Source: a candidate division KSB1 bacterium (GTDB lineage Bacteria > Zhuqueibacterota > Zhuqueibacteria > Thermofontimicrobiales > Thermofontimicrobiaceae). From it: DNA of 64,000 nt. How positions within the stretch are numbered: position 1 is the first letter of the stretch; each line of letters begins with the position of its first letter. The stretch is from the NCBI GenBank assembly GCA_034506395.1, contig JAPDPQ010000011.1, forward strand, positions 104,404 to 168,403. The letters run 5' to 3'. Shown here piece by piece: positions 18,092 to 28,692 of this stretch. The notes beneath the pieces were generated by a model that was not told the origin of the DNA, did not search any database, and saw only the letters and a list, made by a program, of their open reading frames with translations. A program made the translations under genes and the position numbers.

Positions 18092-18364
18092 ATGGCTATC
18101 AGCGACGATGAAAAGCAGGTCATTGAAAAGAAGATCGATAAGCTTAAAAAGAAAATCGATACCCTCAATAAGGCAATCTCTCTCCAGGCCAATAAGATAG
18201 CCGATACGATGACCTTGATGGTAATCAGTCGCGACGAAAATTTGCTGTTGGATCGGATTCAAAAGAAAAAGAAAGCTATTGAAGAGCTGGCTGAGCTGAG
18301 AAAAGACTTAATTGCTCCAGGAACATCGCGCGGATCTCAAAAGCCATCGGTGGAGGAAGAATAA
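18092..18364 (+). CDS. Small charged coiled-coil protein of unknown function
   Basis: 90 aa beginning MAISDDEKQVIEKKIDKLKK, with AAGGAGG seven bases before the ATG. An upstream GTG at 18047 lacks a ribosome site. Residues about 5-35 and 45-75 form Lys/Glu-rich heptad helices (KKIDKLKKKIDTLNKAI and LLLDRIQKKKKAIEELAEL). A polar tail follows. No signal peptide or known domain. It stands alone on the plus strand behind a strong promoter, which suggests substantial expression. Confidence 0.7.
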   Translation: MAISDDEKQVIEKKIDKLKKKIDTLNKAISLQANKIADTMTLMVISRDENLLLDRIQKKKKAIEELAELRKDLIAPGTSRGSQKPSVEEE

Positions 18365-18396
18365 TCATTTTGGTGAAGGGGTGTTCATAGAGGTCT

Positions 18397-18435
18397 GGGA
18401 GAGAAGACTCAACGGCGTCGGTGTTTTTCTCTCCC
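18397..18435. terminator. Inverted repeat after coiled-coil gene
   Basis: GGGAGAGAA (18397-18405) pairs with TTCTCTCCC (18427-18435) around a 21-nt loop, between the convergent ends of the coiled-coil gene (18364) and the RsbW-like gene (18500). No U-tract follows, so termination is plausible by position only. Confidence 0.45.
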
Positions 18436-18499
18436 TGCAACCCTAAATTCACGGTACAGGCAGGTTAGACGTGACTCTTATAAACATGATACTTTGCAT

Positions 18500-18946
18500 T
18501 CATTTTGATCGGAAATTGTTAGCTTTTTTCCTTTTCACTATTCTCACCCGTGTCCCATTTGAGCTGGGAAAAAAGTCAACCTGATCCATTAAAGCACGCA
18601 CAATAAAGATGCCACGACCGCTTTCTTTCAGCAGATTTTCGGGCTCAAGGGGATTGGCAATTTGTTGTTCATCAAATCCTTCTCCTTCATCTTGAACTGT
18701 AATAACAATTTCGTCATCATGATATTCAAACTCAACGGTCACGTTTTTATGGCGATCTTGCTTATTGCCATGCACAATAGCATTTCCAACAATTTCAGTC
18801 ACAGCGATCGCCAAACTGTCCTGCTCCTCAGCCGAAAATCGTAACGATTTCGCTATTTGTTCTGCGACTTTTTCTACCTTCTGCACATTTCTTAAATCGC
18901 TTGCAATAACCATTTTTCGATATGCGTCTTGGTTATGTTTGCCCAA
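18500..18946 (-). CDS. RsbW-like anti-sigma factor / serine kinase (HATPase_c_2)
   Basis: 148 aa GHKL-fold protein. The N box is AVTEIVGNAIVHGNK, G1 is DEGEGFDEQ, and G2 lies around ESGRGIFIVRALMD. These fit RsbW/SpoIIAB-type switch kinases, which bind a sigma factor or phosphorylate a STAS antagonist. The start is a TTG with AGGAG seven bases upstream; there is no in-frame ATG there. It follows the outer-membrane barrel gene by 17 nt. No STAS partner is adjacent; the STAS gene at 1276-1617 is a candidate. Confidence 0.85.
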   Translation of the reverse strand: MGKHNQDAYRKMVIASDLRNVQKVEKVAEQIAKSLRFSAEEQDSLAIAVTEIVGNAIVHGNKQDRHKNVTVEFEYHDDEIVITVQDEGEGFDEQQIANPLEPENLLKESGRGIFIVRALMDQVDFFPSSNGTRVRIVKRKKANNFRSK

Positions 18947-18963
18947 ATTGCCGCTCCTTGTTG

Positions 18964-20832
18964 TTAGTGGTACCAAGTTAGTTCAAAATTAATGTTATTA
19001 AAATAGTTCCGCTGAAATTGGTCAATCATGATCGCCCGTCTCAATCCCTCAAAACTCACCATAAATTGTCGATGAGGGGTGTAACTGAATTTCAAAATCG
19101 GTCCAAAACTGATTATTGTACTTTTATTACCAGCAGACATACCATAATGCCCTATTGGATTCTGGTTTGTCTCAACTCTTTTTGAAAATAGCAATCCTGG
19201 TGCAATTAAAATTGATGCGTTAGGTCGAAAACTCAAGCTAAGTCGAGACCAATAGGTGTTTCTATTCATTAGCAAAAATTCAGTCCAACGTTCCCAGTCT
19301 AACTTGCCATTCTCTTCTAACTCGATCTTATTGGTCATCGCAAGCTGGATGCGCTTTGTTATTCGTGTTGTTAACTCTTGATTCAGAGAAAATTTTCGGT
19401 AAACAAAGCTTTTTATCTCTGCTGATGTCGTACCAAATTCGAAATCATAATCGACATAATTCGCATAAACCTCGAAATGATGAGCAATAGAAAAATTACT
19501 ATTCGGCTGATAGATGATTTGGGGAAAAAGATGAAAGATTCTCATCCAGTTGTTATTGGCACTTCGTTCCCCATAGATATAAACCAGATGGTTTAGAATC
19601 ACACTGCCATTTGTAATCAACCTAAAAGTAGGTGCAAAATAATGGGTCTCTGTCATCGCAAAATTCCATCGCAATTCATCCCGATCATCTGGGTTGGTTT
19701 TTGGGGTATCGTACCGATAGCGACTAATCGAACCGTGCAGTTGGAGCGAATCTGAAGTGGATAAATGAAGATTAACTCGCATTATCAAGGTTAGCCGCGA
19801 ACTATTAAAATCAGGGGAAACATAATAATAATATTTTGAAAATTTTTTCGTTCGAGCGGAGTCCGTGAGTTCGTTCTTTTGGTCATCGGTCTCATAATTC
19901 AGCGCGATTAGGAGATCAGAAGAGCGAGGCTTCATCAAAAGGCTGATCTCGTTTTCAGAGTGAAAATCATTTCGGGAGCGATGCTCCTGCTGTTTCGTCT
20001 CAGCGTATCTTTTGACGCTGGTTTGTCTCCCATGTAAGGTTGTTTGAAATTGAAGATGAATATTTTTCAAAGGGCGATACCGTAAACAATTCGCGATCCC
20101 CTTATTATTCTCTTCAAAGCTTTCTACGGTCATCTGATATAAATTTAGTTGATCATAATTATCGCGTCGCTTTTTATTCCAGAAAAGCCATAAAGAATCA
20201 GAAGCGTCTTCTTGAAAATATCTGGTCACTTGGTACTTAAGCTCATAATCAGCATTTTGCCGAGTCTTGTAATTATCCCCCTTGCTCAAGAAAGAAAAAC
20301 GGCTCAAATAGTTCGAGAGAGCAAGCGAATCCCCCAGAAATTGCACTTGATGAGTTAGCCCGCGATCCCGACGAATCTGTCGATCATCATATTTGTATCC
20401 AATTCCAGAATAAAATTGGTATTTTCGCGATGGTTGAAATTGAAACCCTGCCATACCCCAGAAGGTATTAAAATCACTGACCAAGCCTGATAAGCGATCT
20501 CGAAATAGATTTGCTGATGTTGCGAATATGGTTGACCACTGATCGGTGAATGGCAACTGGAACTCAAGATGAAGTTGTTGATCATCTTTCCATTTGCGAT
20601 CAAGATCACTAAGTCGAATTAGTGATGAACCAAAATTTTCGGCAATGCTGAATTTAACGTTATTCAGGAGCATTTGTTGATAATATATTTGTGTCAACCA
20701 TCGATAAGTGTTGAGTTCCTGTTCAAATCCGATCTGATAGAAAAGCGTATCATTGGCTGCCAGGGCCGCTCCAAAACAAAATGTCATTGACCATGCGATC
20801 AAAATTGTGATAACGATCCATAACTTAGTCAT
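18964..20832 (-). CDS. Predicted outer-membrane beta-barrel protein, unknown function
   Basis: 622 aa. Residues 1-26 are a Sec signal peptide (IVITILIAWSMTFCFGAALA). The mature part is rich in alternating aromatic and polar strands (YQFYSGIGYKYDD, LHLQFQTTLHG, FSIAHHFEVYANYVDYDFEF), typical of a large transmembrane barrel, and ends in an aromatic-containing strand (INFELTWYH). No plug or TonB box seen. The start overlaps the DUF502 gene by 8 nt, so the two are translationally coupled. Not a family I recognise by name. Confidence 0.7.
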   Translation of the reverse strand: MTKLWIVITILIAWSMTFCFGAALAANDTLFYQIGFEQELNTYRWLTQIYYQQMLLNNVKFSIAENFGSSLIRLSDLDRKWKDDQQLHLEFQLPFTDQWSTIFATSANLFRDRLSGLVSDFNTFWGMAGFQFQPSRKYQFYSGIGYKYDDRQIRRDRGLTHQVQFLGDSLALSNYLSRFSFLSKGDNYKTRQNADYELKYQVTRYFQEDASDSLWLFWNKKRRDNYDQLNLYQMTVESFEENNKGIANCLRYRPLKNIHLQFQTTLHGRQTSVKRYAETKQQEHRSRNDFHSENEISLLMKPRSSDLLIALNYETDDQKNELTDSARTKKFSKYYYYVSPDFNSSRLTLIMRVNLHLSTSDSLQLHGSISRYRYDTPKTNPDDRDELRWNFAMTETHYFAPTFRLITNGSVILNHLVYIYGERSANNNWMRIFHLFPQIIYQPNSNFSIAHHFEVYANYVDYDFEFGTTSAEIKSFVYRKFSLNQELTTRITKRIQLAMTNKIELEENGKLDWERWTEFLLMNRNTYWSRLSLSFRPNASILIAPGLLFSKRVETNQNPIGHYGMSAGNKSTIISFGPILKFSYTPHRQFMVSFEGLRRAIMIDQFQRNYFNNINFELTWYH

Positions 20833-21514
20833 TTTCTAATTCAGCATCCAACCTTTTACCAAATATCTCTATTCGCTCAGGTTCTTTAATGACTTTTAAT
20901 TCTGATGATGTAATACTTTCGGGAGCTATTACCCCGCCAGAGATAACCAATTTGAGAGCTTCTTCAATCGACATATTCATTTCAATTACATCTCGTTTGG
21001 GAACGAATAGCAAAAATCCGGAAGTTGGATTCGGCGTCGTTGGTAAGAATACGCTGACCATGTCCTGACTCAGACGATCTTGCACTTCTCCTTTGGTATC
21101 TTGTGTTAGAAAAGCCAACGAATACACGCCCTTCCTTGGGTATTCAATCAGCACCGCTTTTTTAAAAACCTCCCGACGCTCTGAAAAAAAGGCATTGCTG
21201 ATCTGTTGGATGGCGCGGTAAATGCGATTAATGAGCGGAATTCTGGCGAAGATCAGTTCTCCAAGCTGAATGAGCTTGCGACCAAAATAGTTCTTTGCAA
21301 TTAATCCAGTGAGCAGGATCAATAAGATCACAGAAATGAATCCTAGGCCCACGCTGCTAATTGGAATCCCAAATCGTTCCAATACATTTGTCACCACACC
21401 GCGGAGCAATCCATCGATGGCATAAAACAGTTTCCAAATGATATAAACTGTAAGCACCAATGGGATAAGCACCACCAGCCCAGTTAAAAAATATGTTTTT
21501 AACCTTCGCCACAT
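20825..21514 (-). CDS. DUF502 family membrane protein
   Basis: 229 aa. Two N-terminal transmembrane helices (YFLTGLVVLIPLVLTVYII and FISVILLILLTGLIA) are followed by the DUF502 soluble region (ARIPLINRIYRAIQQ, SLAFLTQDTKGE, FLPTTPNPTSGFLLFVPK). The molecular role of the family is unknown. AAGGA precedes the ATG. It lies between the FtsB-like gene and the barrel gene, all on the minus strand, consistent with an envelope-related operon. Confidence 0.9.
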   Translation of the reverse strand: MWRRLKTYFLTGLVVLIPLVLTVYIIWKLFYAIDGLLRGVVTNVLERFGIPISSVGLGFISVILLILLTGLIAKNYFGRKLIQLGELIFARIPLINRIYRAIQQISNAFFSERREVFKKAVLIEYPRKGVYSLAFLTQDTKGEVQDRLSQDMVSVFLPTTPNPTSGFLLFVPKRDVIEMNMSIEEALKLVISGGVIAPESITSSELKVIKEPERIEIFGKRLDAELEND

Positions 21515-21577
21515 TTCGATCCTTATTTCTCTAAGAAATTATAGCAAGTAAATCACATTTAAGAATTACTCTTTCGT

Positions 21578-21919
21578 TTATTTTTTAGGAGCCGATGGAA
21601 CTTGGATCATAAAATAAATCTTCTCTCCATTTTTTCCCATCTGATATTTTTCCCTTGCGATCTTTTCGATATATCGATAATTGTTCTGAAGCATGTCGAT
21701 TTCCTGTTCCAGACGGTGTTGTTCTTGTTTCAATAAGGCGATCTGCTTCAGTAAAGCATTTTTTCGATATTGAAGTTGCGCATATTTGATGAAACCATGA
21801 TTTCCAAAAAGAAAGATCGATGATAATAAGGCAATGATAATTCCTATCACCAACAATCGTGGTTTTTTCTTTGGACCAGGTCGATGGATTGCTTTAGATT
21901 TGGAAAAGCGCCTACTCAT
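21578..21919 (-). CDS. FtsB/DivIC-like septum formation protein
   Basis: 113 aa. A basic cytoplasmic tail (1-22), one transmembrane helix (LVIGIIIALLSSIFLFG), then a periplasmic coiled coil (about 50-90; NALLKQIALLKQEQHRLEQE) ending in IEKIAREKYQMGKNGE, the classic FtsB/DivIC end motif. In the divisome FtsB joins FtsL and FtsQ to activate septal wall synthesis. It sits 342 nt downstream of enolase on the same strand. Confidence 0.88.
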   Translation of the reverse strand: MSRRFSKSKAIHRPGPKKKPRLLVIGIIIALLSSIFLFGNHGFIKYAQLQYRKNALLKQIALLKQEQHRLEQEIDMLQNNYRYIEKIAREKYQMGKNGEKIYFMIQVPSAPKK

Positions 21920-22261
21920 AGATAATAAAATTTTGACTGGGAAAGAATCCCATATGTTTTATCATTTTGGCTCTGGTTAATAGATCCAATTTGATTTTTG
22001 AAGCAAATAAAGATGCAATCATTCTTTCATAAAATGACCGTTCAAAGCGAAGGACCTCGTTACAAGAAAATTCTTCATTGCTCGAACTAAAGCAGAATTG
22101 CGATTATTTAACTTCACAGAAGCCACATGAGTACCAACGAGCCATTGATCAACTCAGGAACTGCATCATTTAAAATAATTATCCACAGGCCCAAATAGGC
22201 TTCTGAACTTGGAGTTAACCATTTCATTGAATCATGTTTAATAAATTGATCATAAAATGGA
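21920..22261. other. Intergenic between eno and ftsB-like gene
   Basis: 342 nt. It contains one TTATCCACA (22179-22187), a DnaA-box-like 9-mer, but no cluster. No clear terminator behind enolase was identified. Confidence 0.4.
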
Positions 22262-23902
<1,641 letters not shown>

Positions 23903-25399
23903 TTAGCTCACCAATTGATAGCCAATCCAAGTGAACACTGCCCCGCTGATCGCGCATATAAAATTCACAACGTCGTTATCGATCAATCGATAACCAGCAA
24001 TCAACGTAGTTGGATGATTTTGACAATGGCTCTTCTTTTCAGTAATTTTTCCACAAACACTGCATCGATATTGGGCTTGCACTGTGGTTCCGAGAATGCT
24101 ATCGACCAGGCTTCCCACCAAGCCCGCAGCGACGACAATTGCGAACAATGCTCCTGCCTTTAAGACATGATCATAACGCTGGGTGACCAAGCTGCCGATA
24201 TATACAATGATAAAACTGCCCAATAAACCACCAGTGAGGCCCAACAATGTGATGCCCCCAGAAGTTCCTGGAGCAACCCGACGAAAGGTCAAAACATCCC
24301 GCGGGGACTTGCGAGAAAAAACACCGATCTCAGTAGCCCAAGTATCGGCTGTTACGGCCGCCACCGATCCAACAAATACGAAATACCAAATATCATGCGG
24401 AAAATAATTCCAGAGCAACACGATGATCCCAGCGATCCCACCATTGGCAATCACCTGTCCCGAGTCTCTTCTGCCACCCTTCTGAAATGTATCGGCGAAC
24501 CGCTGTTTCCATTTTTTCCCTAATTTTGAAAGGAGGCTAGACAAGAAAAAGAAGAGCAAAATCGGGATGCTGAACTCCCATTTGCCAGTCCCAAAGATAA
24601 CCACTCCTAATAAAAAAGTCGATACTGCTCCGCTGCCATCTAAAAAATGCAAAAAATAAGAACCACCAGCAATCACCATTGCAATTGCGACCCCAATGCT
24701 GAAACTTGCATTTTGGGCGCTGGAATGCGTTAGCATGAAATGGAGGGTAAAAGCAGCCCCTATCGGGACCGAAAAATTGTCAGATCCTTTATACGAAATC
24801 GCTTCACATGCCATTGCAATAATCGCAACGATCGCTGCGATCCAAACCGCTTGGTTTGTAGCGATTGAAATTGAATCAAGTGATGAAAAAAAATGAAGCC
24901 CACTGAACGTAACGATAAAACTGGTAATCAACATCGCCGCTGAACCTTGTAGCGACTTTGGCTCGCCGTCAAATTGATAGCGAATGGGGTATTTCACCGA
25001 TTCTCCGACGATAGCTGCCATGGCATCTCCAAGCGCCAGAACAAGCATCGCGATGACCAAAATAGCGCGATGATTTTGCCATAGCAGCAGCAACAAAATA
25101 AAAAATGCCATGGGATAGAATACAGTCCCATAGCTTACTCGGCCAACCGCATGCATTCCCGGCATCCATTTCTTTCGAATGGCGATGAAATTAAGCACGG
25201 CAAAAATGCCAGCTATCAATAATAGCGGATCTGGCCTTTGCAGCATCAGCGGAGTCACAGCAATGAGAATTCCAGTTAAAATGTGAACCAATTTTCTAGT
25301 AAAATTGATAGATGCTTTGAACTTAATCCGTAGCAGCTCAGATAATCCGATCACAATTGTCAGTATCGCAAGAAGTACCGCAGCACGAATCCAATCCAT
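23903..25399 (-). CDS. Fusion of phytol/dolichol kinase-like and DUF92 (VTE6-like) domains
   Basis: 498 aa polytopic membrane protein. Residues 1-225 match the CTP-dependent prenol kinase / CdsA-like family (RKLVHILTGILIAV; ALGDAMAAIVGES; a KSLQGS nucleotide motif). Residues about 235-498 match DUF92 (RRDSGQVIANGGIAG, ADTWATEIGVFS, APGTSGGITLLGLTGG), with a small CXXC..CXXH insert (YRCSVCGK...HCQNH). In plants the separate enzymes VTE5 (phytol kinase) and VTE6 (phytyl-phosphate kinase, DUF92) act in sequence to make prenyl diphosphate from free prenol. A single chain could do both steps. Substrate here is inferred. Confidence 0.82.
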   Translation of the reverse strand: MDWIRAAVLLAILTIVIGLSELLRIKFKASINFTRKLVHILTGILIAVTPLMLQRPDPLLLIAGIFAVLNFIAIRKKWMPGMHAVGRVSYGTVFYPMAFFILLLLLWQNHRAILVIAMLVLALGDAMAAIVGESVKYPIRYQFDGEPKSLQGSAAMLITSFIVTFSGLHFFSSLDSISIATNQAVWIAAIVAIIAMACEAISYKGSDNFSVPIGAAFTLHFMLTHSSAQNASFSIGVAIAMVIAGGSYFLHFLDGSGAVSTFLLGVVIFGTGKWEFSIPILLFFFLSSLLSKLGKKWKQRFADTFQKGGRRDSGQVIANGGIAGIIVLLWNYFPHDIWYFVFVGSVAAVTADTWATEIGVFSRKSPRDVLTFRRVAPGTSGGITLLGLTGGLLGSFIIVYIGSLVTQRYDHVLKAGALFAIVVAAGLVGSLVDSILGTTVQAQYRCSVCGKITEKKSHCQNHPTTLIAGYRLIDNDVVNFICAISGAVFTWIGYQLVS

Positions 25400-25451
25400 A
25401 GAACCAATCTGGTAAATTAGTTATTGATTTTCATTCTTTTTTTCGCTATAA

Positions 25452-25480
25452 TATTTAGCAATTTTTTCGATCAAAGTCAA
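25452..25480 (-). promoter_or_regulatory. Candidate promoter for the kinase-DUF92 fusion
   Basis: On the minus strand TTGACT (plus positions 25475-25480), a 17-nt spacer and TAAATA (25452-25457) lie about 50 nt upstream of the start at 25399. Confidence 0.45.
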
Positions 25481-26756
25481 TAACATTTTATCTGATGCTG
25501 GTAAAGGTCTTGTAAGAAGATCTGAAGATGAGAAGATCAGGGAATTGCAAATATTTCTCTTCATCATTGATTAAGAACTCGAGTTCTGGTTTCTCCGAAA
25601 ATTGTTATCAATTTGCTTATTGCGAACCAATCTCCTAAGAACTGATCAGTTCCGAGAGGGACATCGTTCTGAGATGATGCTTAACAAAATCTATAACTGA
25701 TGGACTTGATCGATTCGATTATTGAGTTGGATCGCTTGGATTCTAAATTTTTCGCAATGATTGGCAAACTATGCTGCTTTGAATGCTTTGTCCTAACCGA
25801 CAATTGTCGCGAAACTAAGCAAAAAAAAGTTATCCACATCGCTGTTTATTCGCTCCACTGCTCAGTACTATTCATGAGAAAAAAATTCACAAAAATTAAT
25901 TTCACCGAAGCCCAGTTTATTAAAAGCAATTACTATACTGTACTTAATCAGAAAAAGCTTCTTATTTTTCTTTCAACTTGAAGCTATCTTTCTAATTGAT
26001 TTTTATAATGGTTATCTTGAGAGGATTTTTTGCTAACAAAATGTTGATCGTTTCATTTTGAATTGATCTACATCTTGTGTTAATAAAAATTCAAATATAA
26101 ATTGAGCCGAAAAGACCAGACCGAAACAATGTTAAAAATTTATCCACTTGTTCACAACTTATCCACATACTAACAACATATAGATGATCTTTCTACGGCT
26201 CTGTCTATGGAATTTCAGAGAATTTAATCAAGGCTATTATCTCAGGTGATTTGATAGATTTTACAGCGAGCTCTTCTCACATCAGTTTGGATTTGTGGTG
26301 TCCCTTTTGAGATCTTAATTCGAGATGAAGAGATATCGCATGATCGAGCAGTTTTATCCCCCTAAAATGCAAACTCTTGAGGCAAGGATTTGCATTTGAT
26401 AAGTGAATGTGATTTTGTCAAGCTTAATATTCAGCTTCTTATTTTAAAGCCCTTAAAGATCATGAGATTCTGGAAAATTAAAAGTTCATTCAGTCCTGGC
26501 TGATGCTTCTACCTTCTCTATTATGCTCATTTTTTAATTTTTCAGATTTCAGAGACAATGGCTCATTGTTTTTTGGTTTGATTCTTCTATAGGTTGAACA
26601 GGTTGGATTTTACGCTTGATTTTGGAATGATTTTAGCAAGGATATGAATTGAACAAGTTGTTTGACCTCGATGGCGTTTTATACCAACTTGCAAAATCGG
26701 TCAGAACCGTAATTCGATTTGGCAAAGATTAATTTATCGGTATCGGGACAGATGAT
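25481..26756. other. Long gene-free region with DnaA-box-like sites
   Basis: About 1.28 kb, AT-rich, between divergently transcribed genes. It has exact TTATCCACA at 25830-25838 and 26159-26167, TTATCCACT at 26140-26148 and a weaker TTGTTCACA at 26148-26156, all on the plus strand. These resemble DnaA boxes. No dnaA, dnaN or other origin-linked gene is present. A 93-codon frame at 25700-25981 lacks coding character and a ribosome site. This may be an accessory DnaA-binding locus or an origin-like region. Confidence 0.4.
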
Positions 26757-27494
26757 ATGAAAAAAAAGCTAATATTGCTGATCATGCCAATAAGCGACCA
26801 TTTTGATCACTTCAAATCTATGCTATCGTACAATGATTTTGAGGTGATCACAGCCAATGATGGAAAGAATGGGTTTGAATTAACCCGCGATGCTGAGCCA
26901 GACCTCATAATTGCAGCCACAGAGCTTGAAAAAATTGATGGGATTGAACTCTGTTATATGTTGCGCCAGAACAGCCGACTAGCAGCAACGCCTTTTATTT
27001 TAATAACTGATGACACCAATCCTGAGCTACGCATTAATGGATTTCGAAGTGGGGTCGATGATATCATCCCCCTTTCTATTTCGCGCAGGGAATTGATCAC
27101 ACGGATCGAAACGCTCATTAATCGGTATGCATTTTTGACAAAGCAAATCCTGAAACCCAATCAATCGTTGATCGGCAAACTCCAGGATTTCAGAGCCATC
27201 GAGATCATACAACTATTAAATTTAAACCACAAAACTGGCGTTCTTAAAATTGATTCGATGAATCAAATTGGGAAGATCGCTTTTTATGACGGAAAAATTA
27301 CCTGGTCCCATTGCAATGGCGTAGATGGCGAGGAATCAGTATACGCCATGGCTGCCTGGGAACAAGGCTCGTTCGTGTTTGAGAAAGATTTAATTCCAAC
27401 AGAGGTCAATATCCTAAAACCTACTATGCAACTCATCCTGGATTGTTGCCAGCGGTTGGATGAGTTGCGGTCAAATCGCAACCTGCAGACCTAA
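26757..27494 (+). CDS. Degenerate receiver fused to DUF4388 (PATAN-like) domain
   Basis: 245 aa. Residues 1-122 have the receiver fold pattern but not its chemistry: the N-terminal acidic pair is missing (LLIMPISD), the phospho-Asp position is Ala54 (DLIIAATELEKIDG), and the switch Lys is Leu106 (DDIIPLS). Residues about 135-240 match DUF4388 (IGKLQDFRAIEIIQLLNLN, TGVLKID, GKIAFYDGKITWSHC, GEESVYAMAAWEQGSFVF), common in signalling proteins of gliding and social bacteria. Likely a phosphorylation-independent protein-interaction adaptor. It is a lone gene. Confidence 0.82.
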   Translation: MKKKLILLIMPISDHFDHFKSMLSYNDFEVITANDGKNGFELTRDAEPDLIIAATELEKIDGIELCYMLRQNSRLAATPFILITDDTNPELRINGFRSGVDDIIPLSISRRELITRIETLINRYAFLTKQILKPNQSLIGKLQDFRAIEIIQLLNLNHKTGVLKIDSMNQIGKIAFYDGKITWSHCNGVDGEESVYAMAAWEQGSFVFEKDLIPTEVNILKPTMQLILDCCQRLDELRSNRNLQT

Positions 27495-27975
27495 TTCAAT
27501 TTTTTGAACCATGCATGAATTCGCCCACCTGAATAAAAAGCAGAATTGAGATAACAAATTCAGCCTGTCTCTCTTTCGCTTTCTTGTAACATCAAGAGAC
27601 AATTCGCTTCATTTTTCTCCCCATAGCTGTTACTTTTTAAGTCAATGCATCATCCTCGTTTTTCTTGCGCTAAATCACATTTTTGCTATGACAATTTTTT
27701 ATTTTGAAGATAGAAGTTGATTTGAATGAGACATTAATTCGAATAGAGATAAATATTCTATTTTTTCAAATTAACATTTAGTATTACCGACGAAAAAAAT
27801 GAACTTTTGTCTACTTCAATCAATAGCTAGGACTTAAAACCAAAGAGTTGAGATCAGGATGTTGAATCGAAAGGATCACTGGTTGCGGCATGTAAATTGC
27901 AGTTGCATTATTAGTCAATCTATGAATTCCCCAAAGCTCATTTGTGAAAGCATTGAAGCCTGAAGAGGAGGAGCT
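27495..27975. other. Intergenic, AT-rich, no gene called
   Basis: About 480 nt. A minus-strand frame (27820-28101) overlaps the pilin-like gene antisense and lacks a ribosome site. No hairpin of note. Confidence 0.4.
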
Positions 27976-28320
27976 ATGAAAAGCTGCCAAACTTTCATCG
28001 CTTTCAAAATTGCTTTGCTCGTTTTCCTTTTGCTCAGTATAATTTCCTCCCTGGCGATACCAAAATATTTTCATCTTAACAAGCAGGATGAAGCCAGCCA
28101 ATGCGTGGCCAATCAGATCATTGTGGAAACGGCACTAGCTATTGCTTATGCAGAAAGCCTGGCCCTTGGGAACAGTCATTTCCCCACTCAATTATCACCA
28201 AGCATGTTTAGCGATGGTCAGATTCCTACCTGTCCAGTGAACCATCAGCCCATCTCCTTCGACCTTCATACAGGAAAAGCTTTCTGCCCCAATCATATTC
28301 AAACGCATCGCCAGGAGTAA
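27976..28320 (+). CDS. Pilin-like single-pass protein lacking a prepilin cleavage motif
   Basis: 114 aa, with a strong GAGGAGGAG ribosome site. Residues about 8-30 form a hydrophobic helix ending in SSLAIPKYFHLNKQDEAS, very like the end of the type IV pilin / pseudopilin N-terminal helix (AIPxYxxxxxxA). The hallmark G/A-FTLIE processing site is absent (SCQTFIAFKIALL). The C-terminal part has two Cys (TCPVNHQP, AFCPNH), possibly a disulfide loop as in minor pilins. It could be a degenerate minor pilin. Confidence 0.6.
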   Translation: MKSCQTFIAFKIALLVFLLLSIISSLAIPKYFHLNKQDEASQCVANQIIVETALAIAYAESLALGNSHFPTQLSPSMFSDGQIPTCPVNHQPISFDLHTGKAFCPNHIQTHRQE

Positions 28321-28506
28321 CAACGATCGATTTGCATTTCAGACCATTTGTATTAGCAAACCGCATTTGTGCCAATTTAACGCTTCACTAAGCCGCATCA
28401 TCAGATGAAAAATGGGACGAGGCCCTCAATAATTTTGATGAAGATCGTAACCTACTGGGGGTTAAGATTTAGGAGGTATTGAAGCTTTTTTGAAAAAAGG
28501 ACCTGC

Positions 28507-28548
28507 CCCGCTCCGCTCACAAACTTATTCATAAGCGAGCGGAACGGG
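28507..28548. terminator. Bidirectional intrinsic terminator
   Basis: A 12-bp GC-rich stem with one mismatch, CCCGCTCCGCTC (28507-28518) against GAGCGGAACGGG (28537-28548), is flanked by A-rich sequence on the left and GAAATTTTT on the right. It lies between convergent genes ending at 28320 (+) and 28693 (-), so it can serve both. Confidence 0.7.
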
Positions 28549-28692
28549 AAATTTTTGGAACTTTGAGATTGGGGTAAAAAAATTATAACCCGCCTTGTTG
28601 AGTTTACTAATTATCTGGTAATAGGATCATATTGCCAACAGAGTCGATGTTTCCCCACGGAACAAAACTGATCGGATTAAGCGTCTCCCTGC

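Noticed and set aside
25700..25981. 93-codon frame in the gene-free region
   Set aside because: Low-complexity composition, no ribosome site, and contains a DnaA-box-like site.
27820..28101. Minus-strand frame antisense to the pilin-like gene
   Set aside because: The plus-strand gene has a strong ribosome site and pilin-like helix; this frame has neither.
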